In this document: positions 14,296 to 22,737 of the stretch, in pieces
Layout of the letters: every line of letters starts with the position of its first letter
Position numbering within the stretch: the first letter of the stretch is position 1
DNA from: Collinsella sp. WCA1-178-WT-3 (M1)
Lineage (GTDB): Bacteria > Actinomycetota > Coriobacteriia > Coriobacteriales > Coriobacteriaceae
Reading direction: 5' to 3'
Length of the DNA stretch: 58,012 nt
Assembly: GCF_009696325.1 (NCBI RefSeq)
Contig: NZ_VUME01000012.1
Coordinates: 1 to 58,012 of the forward strand
Made by a program: the position numbers and the translations under genes
The notes under the pieces: generated by a model
What the model saw: the letters and a program-made list of their open reading frames with translations, nothing else
Told to the model about the DNA's origin: nothing
The model's database searches: none

Positions 14296-15366
14296 TTACA
14301 GACCGTGCTTACCGAGAGCGGCCATGCGCTCATTGATGGTGGCGCGGTATGCCGCAGCCTTCTGCTCATCGGGCTCGCTCTGGGGGCACAGAGTGGCCAG
14401 GATGGCGCGAATGGAGTGCTTGCGGTTCTCGGCCTCGACCCAGCACAGGGAGCGCTCGGGATCGTCCATGACCTCGTCGACGACTTCCTCGCCACGGTTG
14501 GCGGGCAGGCAGTGCATGAACATGCTGTTCGGACCGGCAACGTTCATCATATCCCAGGTCACCTGGTACTTCGGATAGAACACATCCATGTAGCTGGAGC
14601 TGGAGACTTCACTGTCGTAGAGGCCGTACCACACATCGGTGTACACGAAGTCGGCGCCCTCGATGCAGGAAATGTCGTCGGAAATGGTGATGGTGCCGCC
14701 GGAGACCTTGCAGTTCTCCTCGCCGATAGCCATGAGATGCTTGCCGAACTCGGCGCGCTCCTCATCGGTGCCAATATGCAGGCAGCCGTCGGGAATCTGA
14801 TGCCCCTTCGGTCCGAACTGCACGAAGTCCATGCCCATCTTCGTGCAGATGAACATGAGCGACGCGCAGGTCTGGGTGGCATCGCCGATCCAGGCAAACT
14901 TGCAGTCCTCGATCTTCTTGCCCTCGGGGAGGTTCTCGATCATGGTCATGAGGTCGCCGAGCTCCTGGGTGGGATGGTTGTACTCGCTCATACCGTTGAT
15001 GACGGGGGCCGCGGAGTACTTCGCCAAGCTCACTACATCCTTATGACGATCGACGCGGGCCATGAGGATGTCGACGAGGCTTCCCATAACGCGGCCGGAG
15101 TCCTCGATGGACTCATGGCCACCCAGCTGGATGGAGCCGGGGCCGAAGAACTCGGCGTGACCGCCGAGGTCGGTCATGGCCGTCTCGAAGGAGATGCGGG
15201 TACGGGTGGACACCTGCTGGAAAATCATGCCGAGGGTCTTGTCCTTCAGCAGGTGCGGGTACTCGCCGCCCTCCTTGATGAGCCCCTTCATGGCGATGGC
15301 CAGATCTACCATGCCGAGCAGCTCTTCTTTTGTGAAGTCGTTGGTGTCGATGTAATCTTTGACCAT
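14296..15366 (-). CDS. ptcA: Putrescine carbamoyltransferase
   Basis: 356 residues; phosphorolyses N-carbamoylputrescine to putrescine and carbamoyl phosphate. Transcarbamylase signatures are intact: [12 protein letters not shown] for the phosphate site, [14 protein letters not shown], and the substrate-side [10 protein letters not shown] motif. Aspartate/ornithine loop details are those of the ornithine-type family. The putrescine preference is inferred from its agmatine neighbours and the distinct C-terminal helix ([20 protein letters not shown]). Start at 15366; ribosome site GAAGGAGATTTCA. Ornithine carbamoyltransferase is the alternative. Confidence 0.85.
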   Translation of the reverse strand: MVKDYIDTNDFTKEELLGMVDLAIAMKGLIKEGGEYPHLLKDKTLGMIFQQVSTRTRISFETAMTDLGGHAEFFGPGSIQLGGHESIEDSGRVMGSLVDILMARVDRHKDVVSLAKYSAAPVINGMSEYNHPTQELGDLMTMIENLPEGKKIEDCKFAWIGDATQTCASLMFICTKMGMDFVQFGPKGHQIPDGCLHIGTDEERAEFGKHLMAIGEENCKVSGGTITISDDISCIEGADFVYTDVWYGLYDSEVSSSSYMDVFYPKYQVTWDMMNVAGPNSMFMHCLPANRGEEVVDEVMDDPERSLCWVEAENRKHSIRAILATLCPQSEPDEQKAAAYRATINERMAALGKHGL

Positions 15367-15736
15367 TGAAATCTCCTTCAAAATTCGTTGGCCGGACCGC
15401 CCCTTGCGGACCGCGCTCCCATGAAGCGCCCCGAAATGAGCGAGACGCTCCCTTGCGCCACACAGCATGGGGCGCACCCGTAGTTTTGAGAAGAAATAAC
15501 CAGGATTATTTTTAGATTACATTAGCTCACCGCACACCTTACCCTGGCTAATCCTAACTAATCCTAACTAATCCTAACGCCTAGACGGATTGAAATTGAA
15601 CTGGTTTCTTCGCCCTGCGCGCCGCTGTCAACACCTTGCGTCTCCGTTCTAAGGAACCGACGCGCCCGACACCCAAGAATACGTAGACGGCTGATCCCGT
15701 AGGGGCGGCCGCATAGCCGCACCGACTCCCAGCCTC
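15367..15736 (-). other. Promoter region of the agmatine cluster
   Basis: 370 bp between the LuxR stop and ptcA. It contains the decanucleotide tandem repeat at 15548-15577 and an AT-rich stretch (about 15495-15530) suited to a minus-strand promoter. No gene is seen here. Confidence 0.5.
15548..15577. repeat. Three tandem CTAATCCTAA decamers
   Basis: Three perfect head-to-tail copies with a 10-bp period (one helical turn), plus a partial fourth. They sit about 180 bp upstream of ptcA, where a LuxR-type activator would be expected to bind in a row. Confidence 0.6.
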
Positions 15737-16648
15737 TCAGAGCCCGGCCCTCTTGCGGCCGCTCAGTTCCTTTCTAAGTTTTTGCGCAAGCTCGTCTCGG
15801 CCACTCACACCAAGCTTGGCGTAAATATTCGATATGTGGGTTTTCACCGTGTTGACGGAAATGCATTCTTGCTCAGCAATCTCCTTGTTCGATGCGCCCT
15901 TTTCAAGGAGCGACAACAGTACTTCCTCGCGCTTGGTCAGCCCGTATTCGCGAGCGATCCAGGGCACAAGGGATTCCGCCAACCGCACATTACGTATCCG
16001 CCGATGATGTGCAAGAAAGACATATGCAGCCACGGTGAAGCAAAGCGCCATAATCTCAACGGGGACCCTACGAGGAGAGGCAGAGCGCGCGCCGCCCTCC
16101 TGTCCAAAGGCCAAATACGTTGCCGCTTCCGCCAAGGCATATATGAGCACAAGTAAGAGCGAGAGAACCCATCGCCATTGGCTCATGTGTCGAAACTCTG
16201 CCGCCAAGCAGCAGATGCCGTACCCTATTACCCAGATTGCCAACAACCTGGTAAAGAAAAACTCGCGCCATAGTGCAACCGATTCGACTGACGAAGCGCC
16301 ACTTGCCAAAGCCACCATCATGCAAACTGCCCAAAATAATCCCTCTACGGGAGAGAAGCTGCGCGAGAGCAAGCTGCCGAGCACGAGCCGATACAAGAGG
16401 ATTACCAACATGTTGAATGCAACGCGGAGCATAGGATAGGCGTTTCGTGCGCCCTCGAATTGCATCGCGAATTCCGGAACGAACTCATACATGAATACAG
16501 AACATATATCTATCGTATACACAAGGAAGGTGAGCGCGACGAAGAGATACCCCCGCCTGCGCTCGACATAGTGCAGACTCCCATAGGCAGCACTGACCAA
16601 CGCATAGGCGATGCAACATGCCACATTGTAGAGAAAAGCGAGGGACAC
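15737..16648 (-). CDS. Membrane-bound LuxR-family transcriptional regulator
   Basis: 303 residues. About six or seven hydrophobic helices (1-220), e.g. LFVALTFLVYTIDICSVFMY and LVILLYRLVLGSLLS, are followed by a LuxR/GerE HTH (YGLTKREEVLLSLLEKGASN, then KEIAEQECISVNTVKTHISN). I chose GTG 16648 because AAGGAGGAG lies five bases upstream; the longer frame to 16735 has no ribosome site. Coriobacteria have many such membrane LuxR proteins beside catabolic genes. In lactic acid bacteria a membrane LuxR (AguR) senses agmatine, so control of the downstream agmatine cluster is likely. The divergent amidohydrolase is the other candidate target. Confidence 0.8.
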   Translation of the reverse strand: MSLAFLYNVACCIAYALVSAAYGSLHYVERRRGYLFVALTFLVYTIDICSVFMYEFVPEFAMQFEGARNAYPMLRVAFNMLVILLYRLVLGSLLSRSFSPVEGLFWAVCMMVALASGASSVESVALWREFFFTRLLAIWVIGYGICCLAAEFRHMSQWRWVLSLLLVLIYALAEAATYLAFGQEGGARSASPRRVPVEIMALCFTVAAYVFLAHHRRIRNVRLAESLVPWIAREYGLTKREEVLLSLLEKGASNKEIAEQECISVNTVKTHISNIYAKLGVSGRDELAQKLRKELSGRKRAGL

Positions 16649-16889
16649 GACTCCTCCTTCATCAAGCGGCAACATTATAGAAGATTTAGCACCCAAGGCT
16701 AAAACTACCCCAACGTCCGATTTGTCTCCCTGCATTTTCGCGGTTCAGAGACAGGGGGATAGAAAATCATCCTCCGATTAATCTCAAATCCCTCTCTGTT
16801 TTTCTTAACAAAGAACCCCCTGACTCTTAAGGTTGAATTACTACAGCGCAAAAAAGAGACAGCGCTGCAACCAAATTAAGGAGGGTCTT

Positions 16890-18695
16890 ATGAGCACATC
16901 CCATCAGAAGCAACCTCTCAGCCGCCGTCGTTTCGTCATTGGATCGAGCGCCCTAGCGGCTGCCGCGTTCTCGGGCGGACTCTGGGGATGCGCATCCGGG
17001 GAGCAGCCTGGATCAAATGCCACGCCCGGTTCCGCCGATCAAAACATTGCCGATATCGTGCTCCGCAACGGCCATGTGCAGACCATGGTGTCAGAAAGCG
17101 ATGTTGCATCAGCCGTCGCTATCGCGGGCAACAAGATCGTGTACGTGGGTGATGATTCAGGCACCGACGCTTTCGTAGGAGACGATACTCAAGTCATCGA
17201 CCTCGATGGCAAGTTCGTCTCCCCCGGCTTCATTGACGGCCACATCCACGCCCCCGCCAACTGGTTCAACGCCCTCTTCCAGATCGACCTGACGGGGCTT
17301 ACCACCAACGAGGAATACCTCGAGACAATCCGCGACTTCGTGGAGGCCCATCCCGACGAGGAGGGCTACATCGGAGCGCCTTTCATGCTCAATGCCTACC
17401 AGCTTCCCGACGGCTCGAATCCCGGGCCCTCGAAAGAAGATCTAGATGCCATCTGCCCCGATAAGCCCATTCTCATCCACGACGTCTCCTACCACGCCGC
17501 TTGGGTCAATTCCAAGGCCCTCGAAATGGCTGGCGTGACTGCCGACACCCCCGACCCAGAAGGCGGCCTGTTCTATCGCAACGAGAAGGGGGAGCCTTCG
17601 GGGTGCGTCTCCGATGCCGCCAAGGGAATTGTATTCGCCATCATGCCCAACACCATGACCAACGATAAGCTGAAAAAGGCCATGCGCAAATTCATGAAGG
17701 AAGCAAACTCCTATGGCATAACCGGCATTACAAATATCACCCAAGGCGGTCTTGATATCATCGACATGTATCACAAGTTGGAGGACGAGGGCAATTTGAC
17801 CCTGCGCATGCGCGTCGTCCCCACCATGAAAGAAGGCCGCACCTATGACGAGGTGCTTTCCGCCATCAAGTCCTACAACGACTCCGCCACAGACATGATT
17901 TCTTCGAATACCGTGAAGATTTTCTACGATGGAGTGACCGAAAGAGGCACCGCCGTCTTCCTGGAACCCTACCAGGAATCAACGGGACTCGGTGATCATT
18001 GGTGCGGCGAACCCATCTGGTCTCAGGAAGACTTTACCCGTCTTGTACACGACTTTGATGCAGAAGGCGTTCAGGTGCACGTGCACGCCATGGGCGACGG
18101 CGCCGTTCACGGCACCCTTGATGCCTTCGAGGAGGCTCGGGCGACCAATGGGAAGCGCGACGCGCGGCACACGATCACCCACGTATGCGCCATTACCGAT
18201 GAGGATATCCAGCGCATGGCCGATTTGGATGTGGTGGCGAATCTCCAATTCCTGATGATGTACCACGATGATCTCATGGACCTGGAGCGCGCCTATATCG
18301 GCGACGAGCGCGCCATGGCGCTGTACCCAACAAAGCACTTGGCCGAGGCAGGCATCTGCATCAGCGGCTCCTCAGACGCCCCCGTCATTCCATTTGCCCC
18401 GCTCGATGCGATCGAGGTTGGCGTTACCCGCAACTCGCCCTATCCCGAGGAAGAGGACACCGACATGACCCGCTGGCCCGAACAGGGGCTCACAGCCTAC
18501 CAGCTGCTCGAGGCCTACACCAAGAACGACGCCTACCAGAACTTCATGGACGATATTATCGGCACCGTTGAAGTAGGCAAGTTCGCCGATCTCGTCGTGC
18601 TGGATACCAACATTCTCGAAGCCGATGCCAAGGCCATCTCCGACACGCGCGTGATCTACACCATCTCCGACGGCCGCATCGTCTACAAGGGATAG
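16890..18695 (+). CDS. Exported amidohydrolase (YtcJ-like), Tat/lipoprotein signal
   Basis: 601 residues, start behind AAGGAGGGTCTT. The signal has a twin-arginine motif (SRRRFVIG) and a hydrophobic core ending LWGC, a lipobox-like site, so the enzyme is probably folded, exported and lipid-anchored. The amidohydrolase-3 domain follows: GKFVSPGFIDGHIHAP (metal HxH), VQVHVHAMGDGAVHGTLDAF, ARHTITHVCAI, GSSDAPVIPF, and a C-terminal beta sheet (FADLVVLDTNILE). The substrate is unknown; relatives hydrolyse amides or cyclic ureas. Divergent from the LuxR gene, which may regulate it. Confidence 0.85.
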   Translation: MSTSHQKQPLSRRRFVIGSSALAAAAFSGGLWGCASGEQPGSNATPGSADQNIADIVLRNGHVQTMVSESDVASAVAIAGNKIVYVGDDSGTDAFVGDDTQVIDLDGKFVSPGFIDGHIHAPANWFNALFQIDLTGLTTNEEYLETIRDFVEAHPDEEGYIGAPFMLNAYQLPDGSNPGPSKEDLDAICPDKPILIHDVSYHAAWVNSKALEMAGVTADTPDPEGGLFYRNEKGEPSGCVSDAAKGIVFAIMPNTMTNDKLKKAMRKFMKEANSYGITGITNITQGGLDIIDMYHKLEDEGNLTLRMRVVPTMKEGRTYDEVLSAIKSYNDSATDMISSNTVKIFYDGVTERGTAVFLEPYQESTGLGDHWCGEPIWSQEDFTRLVHDFDAEGVQVHVHAMGDGAVHGTLDAFEEARATNGKRDARHTITHVCAITDEDIQRMADLDVVANLQFLMMYHDDLMDLERAYIGDERAMALYPTKHLAEAGICISGSSDAPVIPFAPLDAIEVGVTRNSPYPEEEDTDMTRWPEQGLTAYQLLEAYTKNDAYQNFMDDIIGTVEVGKFADLVVLDTNILEADAKAISDTRVIYTISDGRIVYKG

Positions 18696-18750
18696 AACCA
18701 CGCCAGAAGGTACCAGCATTACAGAACGGCTCACAAACCCTCGAACACAA

Positions 18751-18795
18751 GCCCCCGCGGCTCTGCGGTCATTAGTCCCGCAGAGCCGCGGGGGC
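18751..18795 (+). terminator. Strong hairpin after the amidohydrolase gene
   Basis: An 18-bp perfect stem starting GCCCCCGCGGC around a 9-base loop, 55 bp after the stop. It lacks a T-run but is the only candidate terminator for this gene. Confidence 0.6.
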
Positions 18796-18894
18796 CAATC
18801 TATGCGACTTCGCAGTCCTTACCGGCACTGCGGCAATACACAAACACGCTGTATCCCGAAAGGGCTTCTCGCTCTCCAATTTGCTTTAGCGCAC

Positions 18895-19244
18895 TTTACT
18901 ACCGGCGAGAAAATCAGGTACTACCGTAAGCTTCGCGGGCTCTATCAGGGAGAGCTGGGCGAGAAAATCGGCGTCTCCAAGGGCGCGATCCGTCACTATG
19001 AGACGGATTTCAGGACTCCCAAGCAGCCTCAGGTGGAAGCCATCGCCGAAGCTCTCGACATCTCTCCGCTTGCCTGTTGGACTTCAGGGTAGAGAACGCC
19101 CGAGACCTCCTGGGCCTCCTTCTGCAGCTGGAGGACGAGTTCGGCATCGTGCCTGTCGAGAATGGATCGGGCCTTTCAATCGATGTATCTGCCGAGAAGG
19201 CGCCCGCCGCTGCCCGGCCTCCCTCAGGGTCTCAACGTGCATAA
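18895..19244 (+). pseudogene. Broken XRE regulator, paralogue of the 8227 gene
   Basis: Reads TTGEKIRYYRKLRGLYQGEL, then GVSKGAIRHYETDFRTPKQP and AIAEALDISPLA. One base is missing near 19075, and the frame resumes VENARDLLGLLLQLEDEFGI and SGLSIDVSAEKAPA. Both halves align with the intact XRE protein at 8227-8640. The start codon is also lost: the aligned position (18895) is TTT. Its 3' end runs into an IS1249-like fragment. Confidence 0.8.
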
Positions 19245-19485
19245 GGTCGACGGCCAGCCCCCTCAGCTCGATCCCCGCCCTCAGCCTCGGCTTGCTAGTC
19301 ATGTGCCTGTTCACCTGGGAGAAAGCATGCCAAAGGCAGCGCTGGACCATGGTTTGCGGCCAGGTCTCGCGCACGGCCCCGGAGAACCCGCCGTCGGGGG
19401 CGAGCGTGGGCCAGACCTCCCGGAACTCGGCCGTCCTGCTCCTGAAGGCCCGACCGCCGCAGTAGGGACAATAGACGGTCTTCAT
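19215..19485 (-). pseudogene. IS1249-like (IS256 family) transposase fragment
   Basis: The minus strand reads MKTVYCPYCGGRAF (N-terminal zinc ribbon), then skips to FREVWPTLAPDGGFSGAVRE and PQTMVQRCLWHAFSQVNRHM, then LRAGIELRGLAVDLMHVETL. The QRC..HAF.QV pattern is that of IS1249-type transposases. Most of the protein is missing through an internal deletion and 3' truncation, so it is inactive. Confidence 0.65.
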
Positions 19486-19616
19486 GGGCACCTCTTCCGA
19501 AAAGGTATTTAACGGTTCCGGAAAAGGTTATATACCTGCGGGAACGATAGGCAACCGGACATACATTCTGTCCGAGCGGTTAAAAGCGGGCACGGAATTC
19601 AAACGGCTAAAAAAGG

Positions 19617-19642
19617 GGCATCGACCTGCGCCGATGCCCCCC
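19617..19642 (-). terminator. Intrinsic terminator, minus strand
   Basis: GGGGCATCG and CGATGCCCC form a nine-pair stem; on the minus strand it is followed by six T. It could back up the terminator at 19693-19727. Confidence 0.6.
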
Positions 19643-19692
19643 AACAGGACACACGTTTTGTCCTATAAGCCTTAGCCAACAGATTGCCTGCA

Positions 19693-19727
19693 CAAAAAAA
19701 CATGGCCACCCGCAAAGGGTGGCCATG
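19693..19727 (-). terminator. Intrinsic terminator of the SDR gene
   Basis: CATGGCCACCC-GCAAA-GGGTGGCCATG is a perfect eleven-pair stem; on the minus strand the run TTTTTTT follows directly. It ends the transcript of the gene stopping at 19885. Confidence 0.8.
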
Positions 19728-19884
19728 TAGATTCTATCTGCAAGAAATCTTTTGCGTGCGTGGTGTGCTTTCGCGCATTCAGTCCTGCGCGCCTTCGCGC
19801 TTTCACACTCTAGCACGTTCACGCGTCCACGCTTTCCGCATTCTCGCGTTCGCGCTTTCGTACTGGTCTATTCGCCTGTACGAA
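19728..19884. other. Low-complexity TTCGCGC-rich stretch
   Basis: Degenerate TTCGCGC / TTCACGC / TTTCGCG words recur about every 10-14 bases from 19755 to 19860, between the SDR stop and its terminator. No reading frame in it looks like a protein. Origin unknown. Confidence 0.4.
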
Positions 19885-20685
19885 TTACCACGTGCGGGAA
19901 TTCATCTGGCGGAACTGAGCAACGGTTGGAGCGTGCGAATTCATGCCGCCGTCAACGTTGATGATCTGTCCCGTGGTGTAGGTACTTTCATCAGAGCCAA
20001 AATATACGGCTGCATGAGCAATGTCTTCTGGGCAACCGTAGCGGTTAACCATGATGCTACCCAAGAAGATATCTTTGAGCATCTGAGGAACCTTCGCCTC
20101 GTTTTCTGGCGTAACAATCAAGCCTGGACGGATGCAATTGCAGCGGATGTTGTCTTTGCCGTATTGCAAGGCAACGTATTGCGTGAAGATGTCTACGCCC
20201 GCCTTGGCGCATGCATAAGCGGTAGAACCTAAGTCGCCTGCACATGATGCCATAGAGCCAATGTTGACGATTGCGCCGCCACCAATTTCTTTCATGTAGG
20301 GGATAGCGCACTTCGTTGCATAGAAGGTGCCGCGCAGGTCGCTTTCCAAAATAGCGTCCCACATTTCAAGGGTGAGCTCGTCAACACGACCGTCCTTGAG
20401 GGCAACGTTTGCTGCATTGTTTACCAAAATATCGAGCTTGCCGTATTGCTCTACAGTGTCTGCAATAAGCGCTTCGATGCTTGCTGGTTCGGTAATGTCG
20501 AAATAGTGGAAGCTTGCCTTGCCGCCTGCTTCAACAATTTGATCAACTACAACTTGGCCTTTTTCGGCACGACGACCACTAATAACAACCGTTGCGCCCT
20601 CGGCTGCGTATACCTTTGCAATACCGATGCCAATACCGCTGGTGGAGCCCGTTACGATAGCAACTTTGCCTTCGAGTCTACCCAT
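19885..20685 (-). CDS. Short-chain dehydrogenase/reductase (classical SDR)
   Basis: 266 residues; start set at MGRLEGKVAIVTG (20685) with GGGAACACA upstream. The nucleotide site is TGSTSGIGIG (about 13-22), followed by the NNAA motif (ILVNNAANVAL), the catalytic Ser in NIGSMAS and Tyr/Lys in YACAK. The C-terminus closes TTGQIINVDGGMNSH. The TGSTSGIG start and R at the end of beta-2 (ISGRRAE) suit NADP(H). In gut Coriobacteria such enzymes often act on steroids or bile acids, but the substrate cannot be read here. GC content is lower than its neighbours, hinting at transfer. Confidence 0.85.
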   Translation of the reverse strand: MGRLEGKVAIVTGSTSGIGIGIAKVYAAEGATVVISGRRAEKGQVVVDQIVEAGGKASFHYFDITEPASIEALIADTVEQYGKLDILVNNAANVALKDGRVDELTLEMWDAILESDLRGTFYATKCAIPYMKEIGGGAIVNIGSMASCAGDLGSTAYACAKAGVDIFTQYVALQYGKDNIRCNCIRPGLIVTPENEAKVPQMLKDIFLGSIMVNRYGCPEDIAHAAVYFGSDESTYTTGQIINVDGGMNSHAPTVAQFRQMNSRTW

Positions 20686-20980
20686 TGTGTTCCCTTTCTC
20701 GTTCAAATAATCGATAAGGTATTTGTATTCCTTTTTCGCGTTTTTGTGAATATTTGCATAGAAAAAGCGGATGGCAGGCGTGGGGATTTCGGCAGGAAGG
20801 GAAGGGGCCGGCCGCGTTGCGTGCACTGCCGTATTCTTTTCTGCAGGAAAATATGTTGAGCTGCTCGTTTTTCTGTTTGAATAGTAGACAGATTTAGCAT
20901 GGTCAGAGGCTGCTAGCAAGCAATTTACCCCCTCAACAAAACGCTTGCTCTCTGACATGCCATGCTCGGCGCACAAAGTT

Positions 20981-21006
20981 GGGGCCTTCCCAGACGGGAA
21001 GGCCCC
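20981..21006 (-). terminator. Hairpin terminator of the MBG surface protein gene
   Basis: GGGGCCTTCCC-AGAC-GGGAAGGCCCC, a perfect eleven-pair stem, lies 57 bp downstream of the gene ending at 21063. The 20686-20980 segment between it and the SDR start holds the SDR promoter region and no clear gene. Confidence 0.65.
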
Positions 21007-21062
21007 TTTGCTGATTATCTTAGCGCTTCATTTCAATGGAGCTGCACCAATGGTATCCGTGC

Positions 21063-22400
21063 TTATTTATAGTTGTTGCGCTTTCTGAACGTGAAGAGCG
21101 CCCCAGCACCGGCAGCGATCGCAACGCCGCAGATGCCCATTGCATAGAGGGCGGCGCTATCGCCGGTGTGAGGGAGATTGGATGCAGACTTATCGGAGTC
21201 GACCCCGACGATGGTCAGCTTGGCATCGTCGATGTTCACGGTGAACTGGTCGGTCACGTCGTTGCCGTCGGAATCGATGACGACAGCTTGGCCGGAAACC
21301 TTGACAGGGTACTCGCCTGCATCGGTGCCCGCTGCAGAAGCCTCAACGCCGGAAACGTAGAAGGTCTGACCATTGATCTGGAACTCCAGGGTCTCGAAAC
21401 CGGATACGGACTTCTCGGTGCCGTCGTAGGTCACGGACTTGGAATTGGGAGTGAGGGTGATCTGGTACTTCTCGCTACGGTCGGTAACGGTCAGGGTTCC
21501 GTACGTCTTGTTGATCTGATAGTTGTCCAGATTGGTTCCCTCGTTGGGGATGCATTCGAATGCATTCTCGGAGGAGCCGACGATCTTCTGCGAACCGGTG
21601 AAAGAATAGGTGGCACCTTGGCCATCGACCCAACCAGTATCCCGGGCAGCCTCCCCAACGGTGACCTTGTGATTGGTCAGGGGCTCGCCGTCGTACTCCT
21701 TGGAACCACTCGCGGAGGTCAGGGTGACCGGACGTGGTGTGATCTCCACTATACCTGTTTCAAACTTGGTAATATTGTAAGAGTCGGGACTACCCTTAAT
21801 AAATATTATCTCAAACGTATTATTATTCGTTATGCCAACATTGGTCCGAGAACTAGTCGATATGCAATAAACATCGTCAAACGTAGCAAAACCAGGATCA
21901 ACTGATACGGGACAGGCAAGAGGTTCGCCGTCATAGGTTTTTGAGACGTTTGTGGACTTAAGAGTTACGTTACGCTTTGTAATCTCGATTTCGAATCGTT
22001 CCTCATCCACATCACCTCCCGAAACCACCAAGGTCACGTGGCCGACTTGAGTTCCCATTACAGAAACGGTCTTGTGATTAGGATAAAGATTATCAAGATA
22101 CGAGATTGTGACATCTCCACCGTCATTGTCACGAATATAATCCCATTTATATTCAGACCTTGATGTTATATTGGTATATTGTGCAGCAACGCCGTACTGA
22201 ATCTTATCAGGGCCTTTGAATGCATTGCCAACGGGATCGCTTACCGCCCCGCCCCCATCAGCGAAAGCTGCGACGGGCAGAAAAGATGCTGCCAGCACTG
22301 CCGCCAGCATCACCCTCGCAAATCTTTTCGCAAGCGATTGGGAGAGAACTGCAGTTGCGACCTCTCCCCATTTGGAGAATTTGGAATCCATGAAGCTCAT
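21063..22400 (-). CDS. LPxTG-anchored surface protein with MBG repeats
   Basis: 445 residues. Long N-terminal signal peptide (ARVMLAAVLAASFLPVAAFA, cut near ADG), then a unique region, at least three MBG-type beta repeats, each with an SKTYDGEPL / SKEYDGEPL / SVTYDGTEK signature (about residues 150, 230, 330), and a sorting signal LPHTGDS, hydrophobic helix (MGICGVAIAAGAGALF) and FRKRNN tail. Sortase should fix it to the wall. Probably an adhesin or structural wall protein; no ligand readable. Start 22400 chosen for GGAG five bases upstream. Lower GC in the unique region (21770-22200). Confidence 0.85.
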   Translation of the reverse strand: MSFMDSKFSKWGEVATAVLSQSLAKRFARVMLAAVLAASFLPVAAFADGGGAVSDPVGNAFKGPDKIQYGVAAQYTNITSRSEYKWDYIRDNDGGDVTISYLDNLYPNHKTVSVMGTQVGHVTLVVSGGDVDEERFEIEITKRNVTLKSTNVSKTYDGEPLACPVSVDPGFATFDDVYCISTSSRTNVGITNNNTFEIIFIKGSPDSYNITKFETGIVEITPRPVTLTSASGSKEYDGEPLTNHKVTVGEAARDTGWVDGQGATYSFTGSQKIVGSSENAFECIPNEGTNLDNYQINKTYGTLTVTDRSEKYQITLTPNSKSVTYDGTEKSVSGFETLEFQINGQTFYVSGVEASAAGTDAGEYPVKVSGQAVVIDSDGNDVTDQFTVNIDDAKLTIVGVDSDKSASNLPHTGDSAALYAMGICGVAIAAGAGALFTFRKRNNYK

Positions 22401-22737
22401 GTCTGCTCCAATCGCATCGAATTGAACCAACGTAAAACGCAACACGACGTACAGTGTGTTGCTGCGTTTTTTCGATTTGGTAAAGAATAACCGAGTCTTT
22501 GTTGGCTATGCGTCGTTTGAATGTAATTACCTCTCTAATAAATCATATTTGTTACTTTTCTGCACCACCAAACCAGATTCTGCCTCCTTCGAATTAGGCA
22601 CCCACCCCATCAAGACCACGAAGCATCCCCGTCCAGAGCAAGCCCGAGCCGAGCAAGGGACATGCCCGAAAATAATTCTCTGTTAACATGAAATGCAATG
22701 TTGCAATAGGGAGCGCACGCTTGAATTGGAGGATACG
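22401..22737. other. Divergent intergenic region between two surface-protein genes
   Basis: 337 bp, AT-rich in 22480-22560. No gene is seen. It should hold promoters for both surface proteins; the plus-strand gene has ribosome site TTGGAGG. No palindromic operator or phase-variation repeat was found. Confidence 0.5.

Noticed and set aside
16649-16735. Longer N-terminus for the LuxR regulator
   Set aside because: The GTG at 16648 has an ideal ribosome site; the upstream Met codons have none.
19885-20685. Naming the SDR as a 7-beta-hydroxysteroid dehydrogenase because the genome looks like Collinsella
   Set aside because: The known Collinsella 7-beta enzyme, as I recall it, begins differently and lacks the TGSTSGIGIG form; the substrate cannot be assigned from sequence here.
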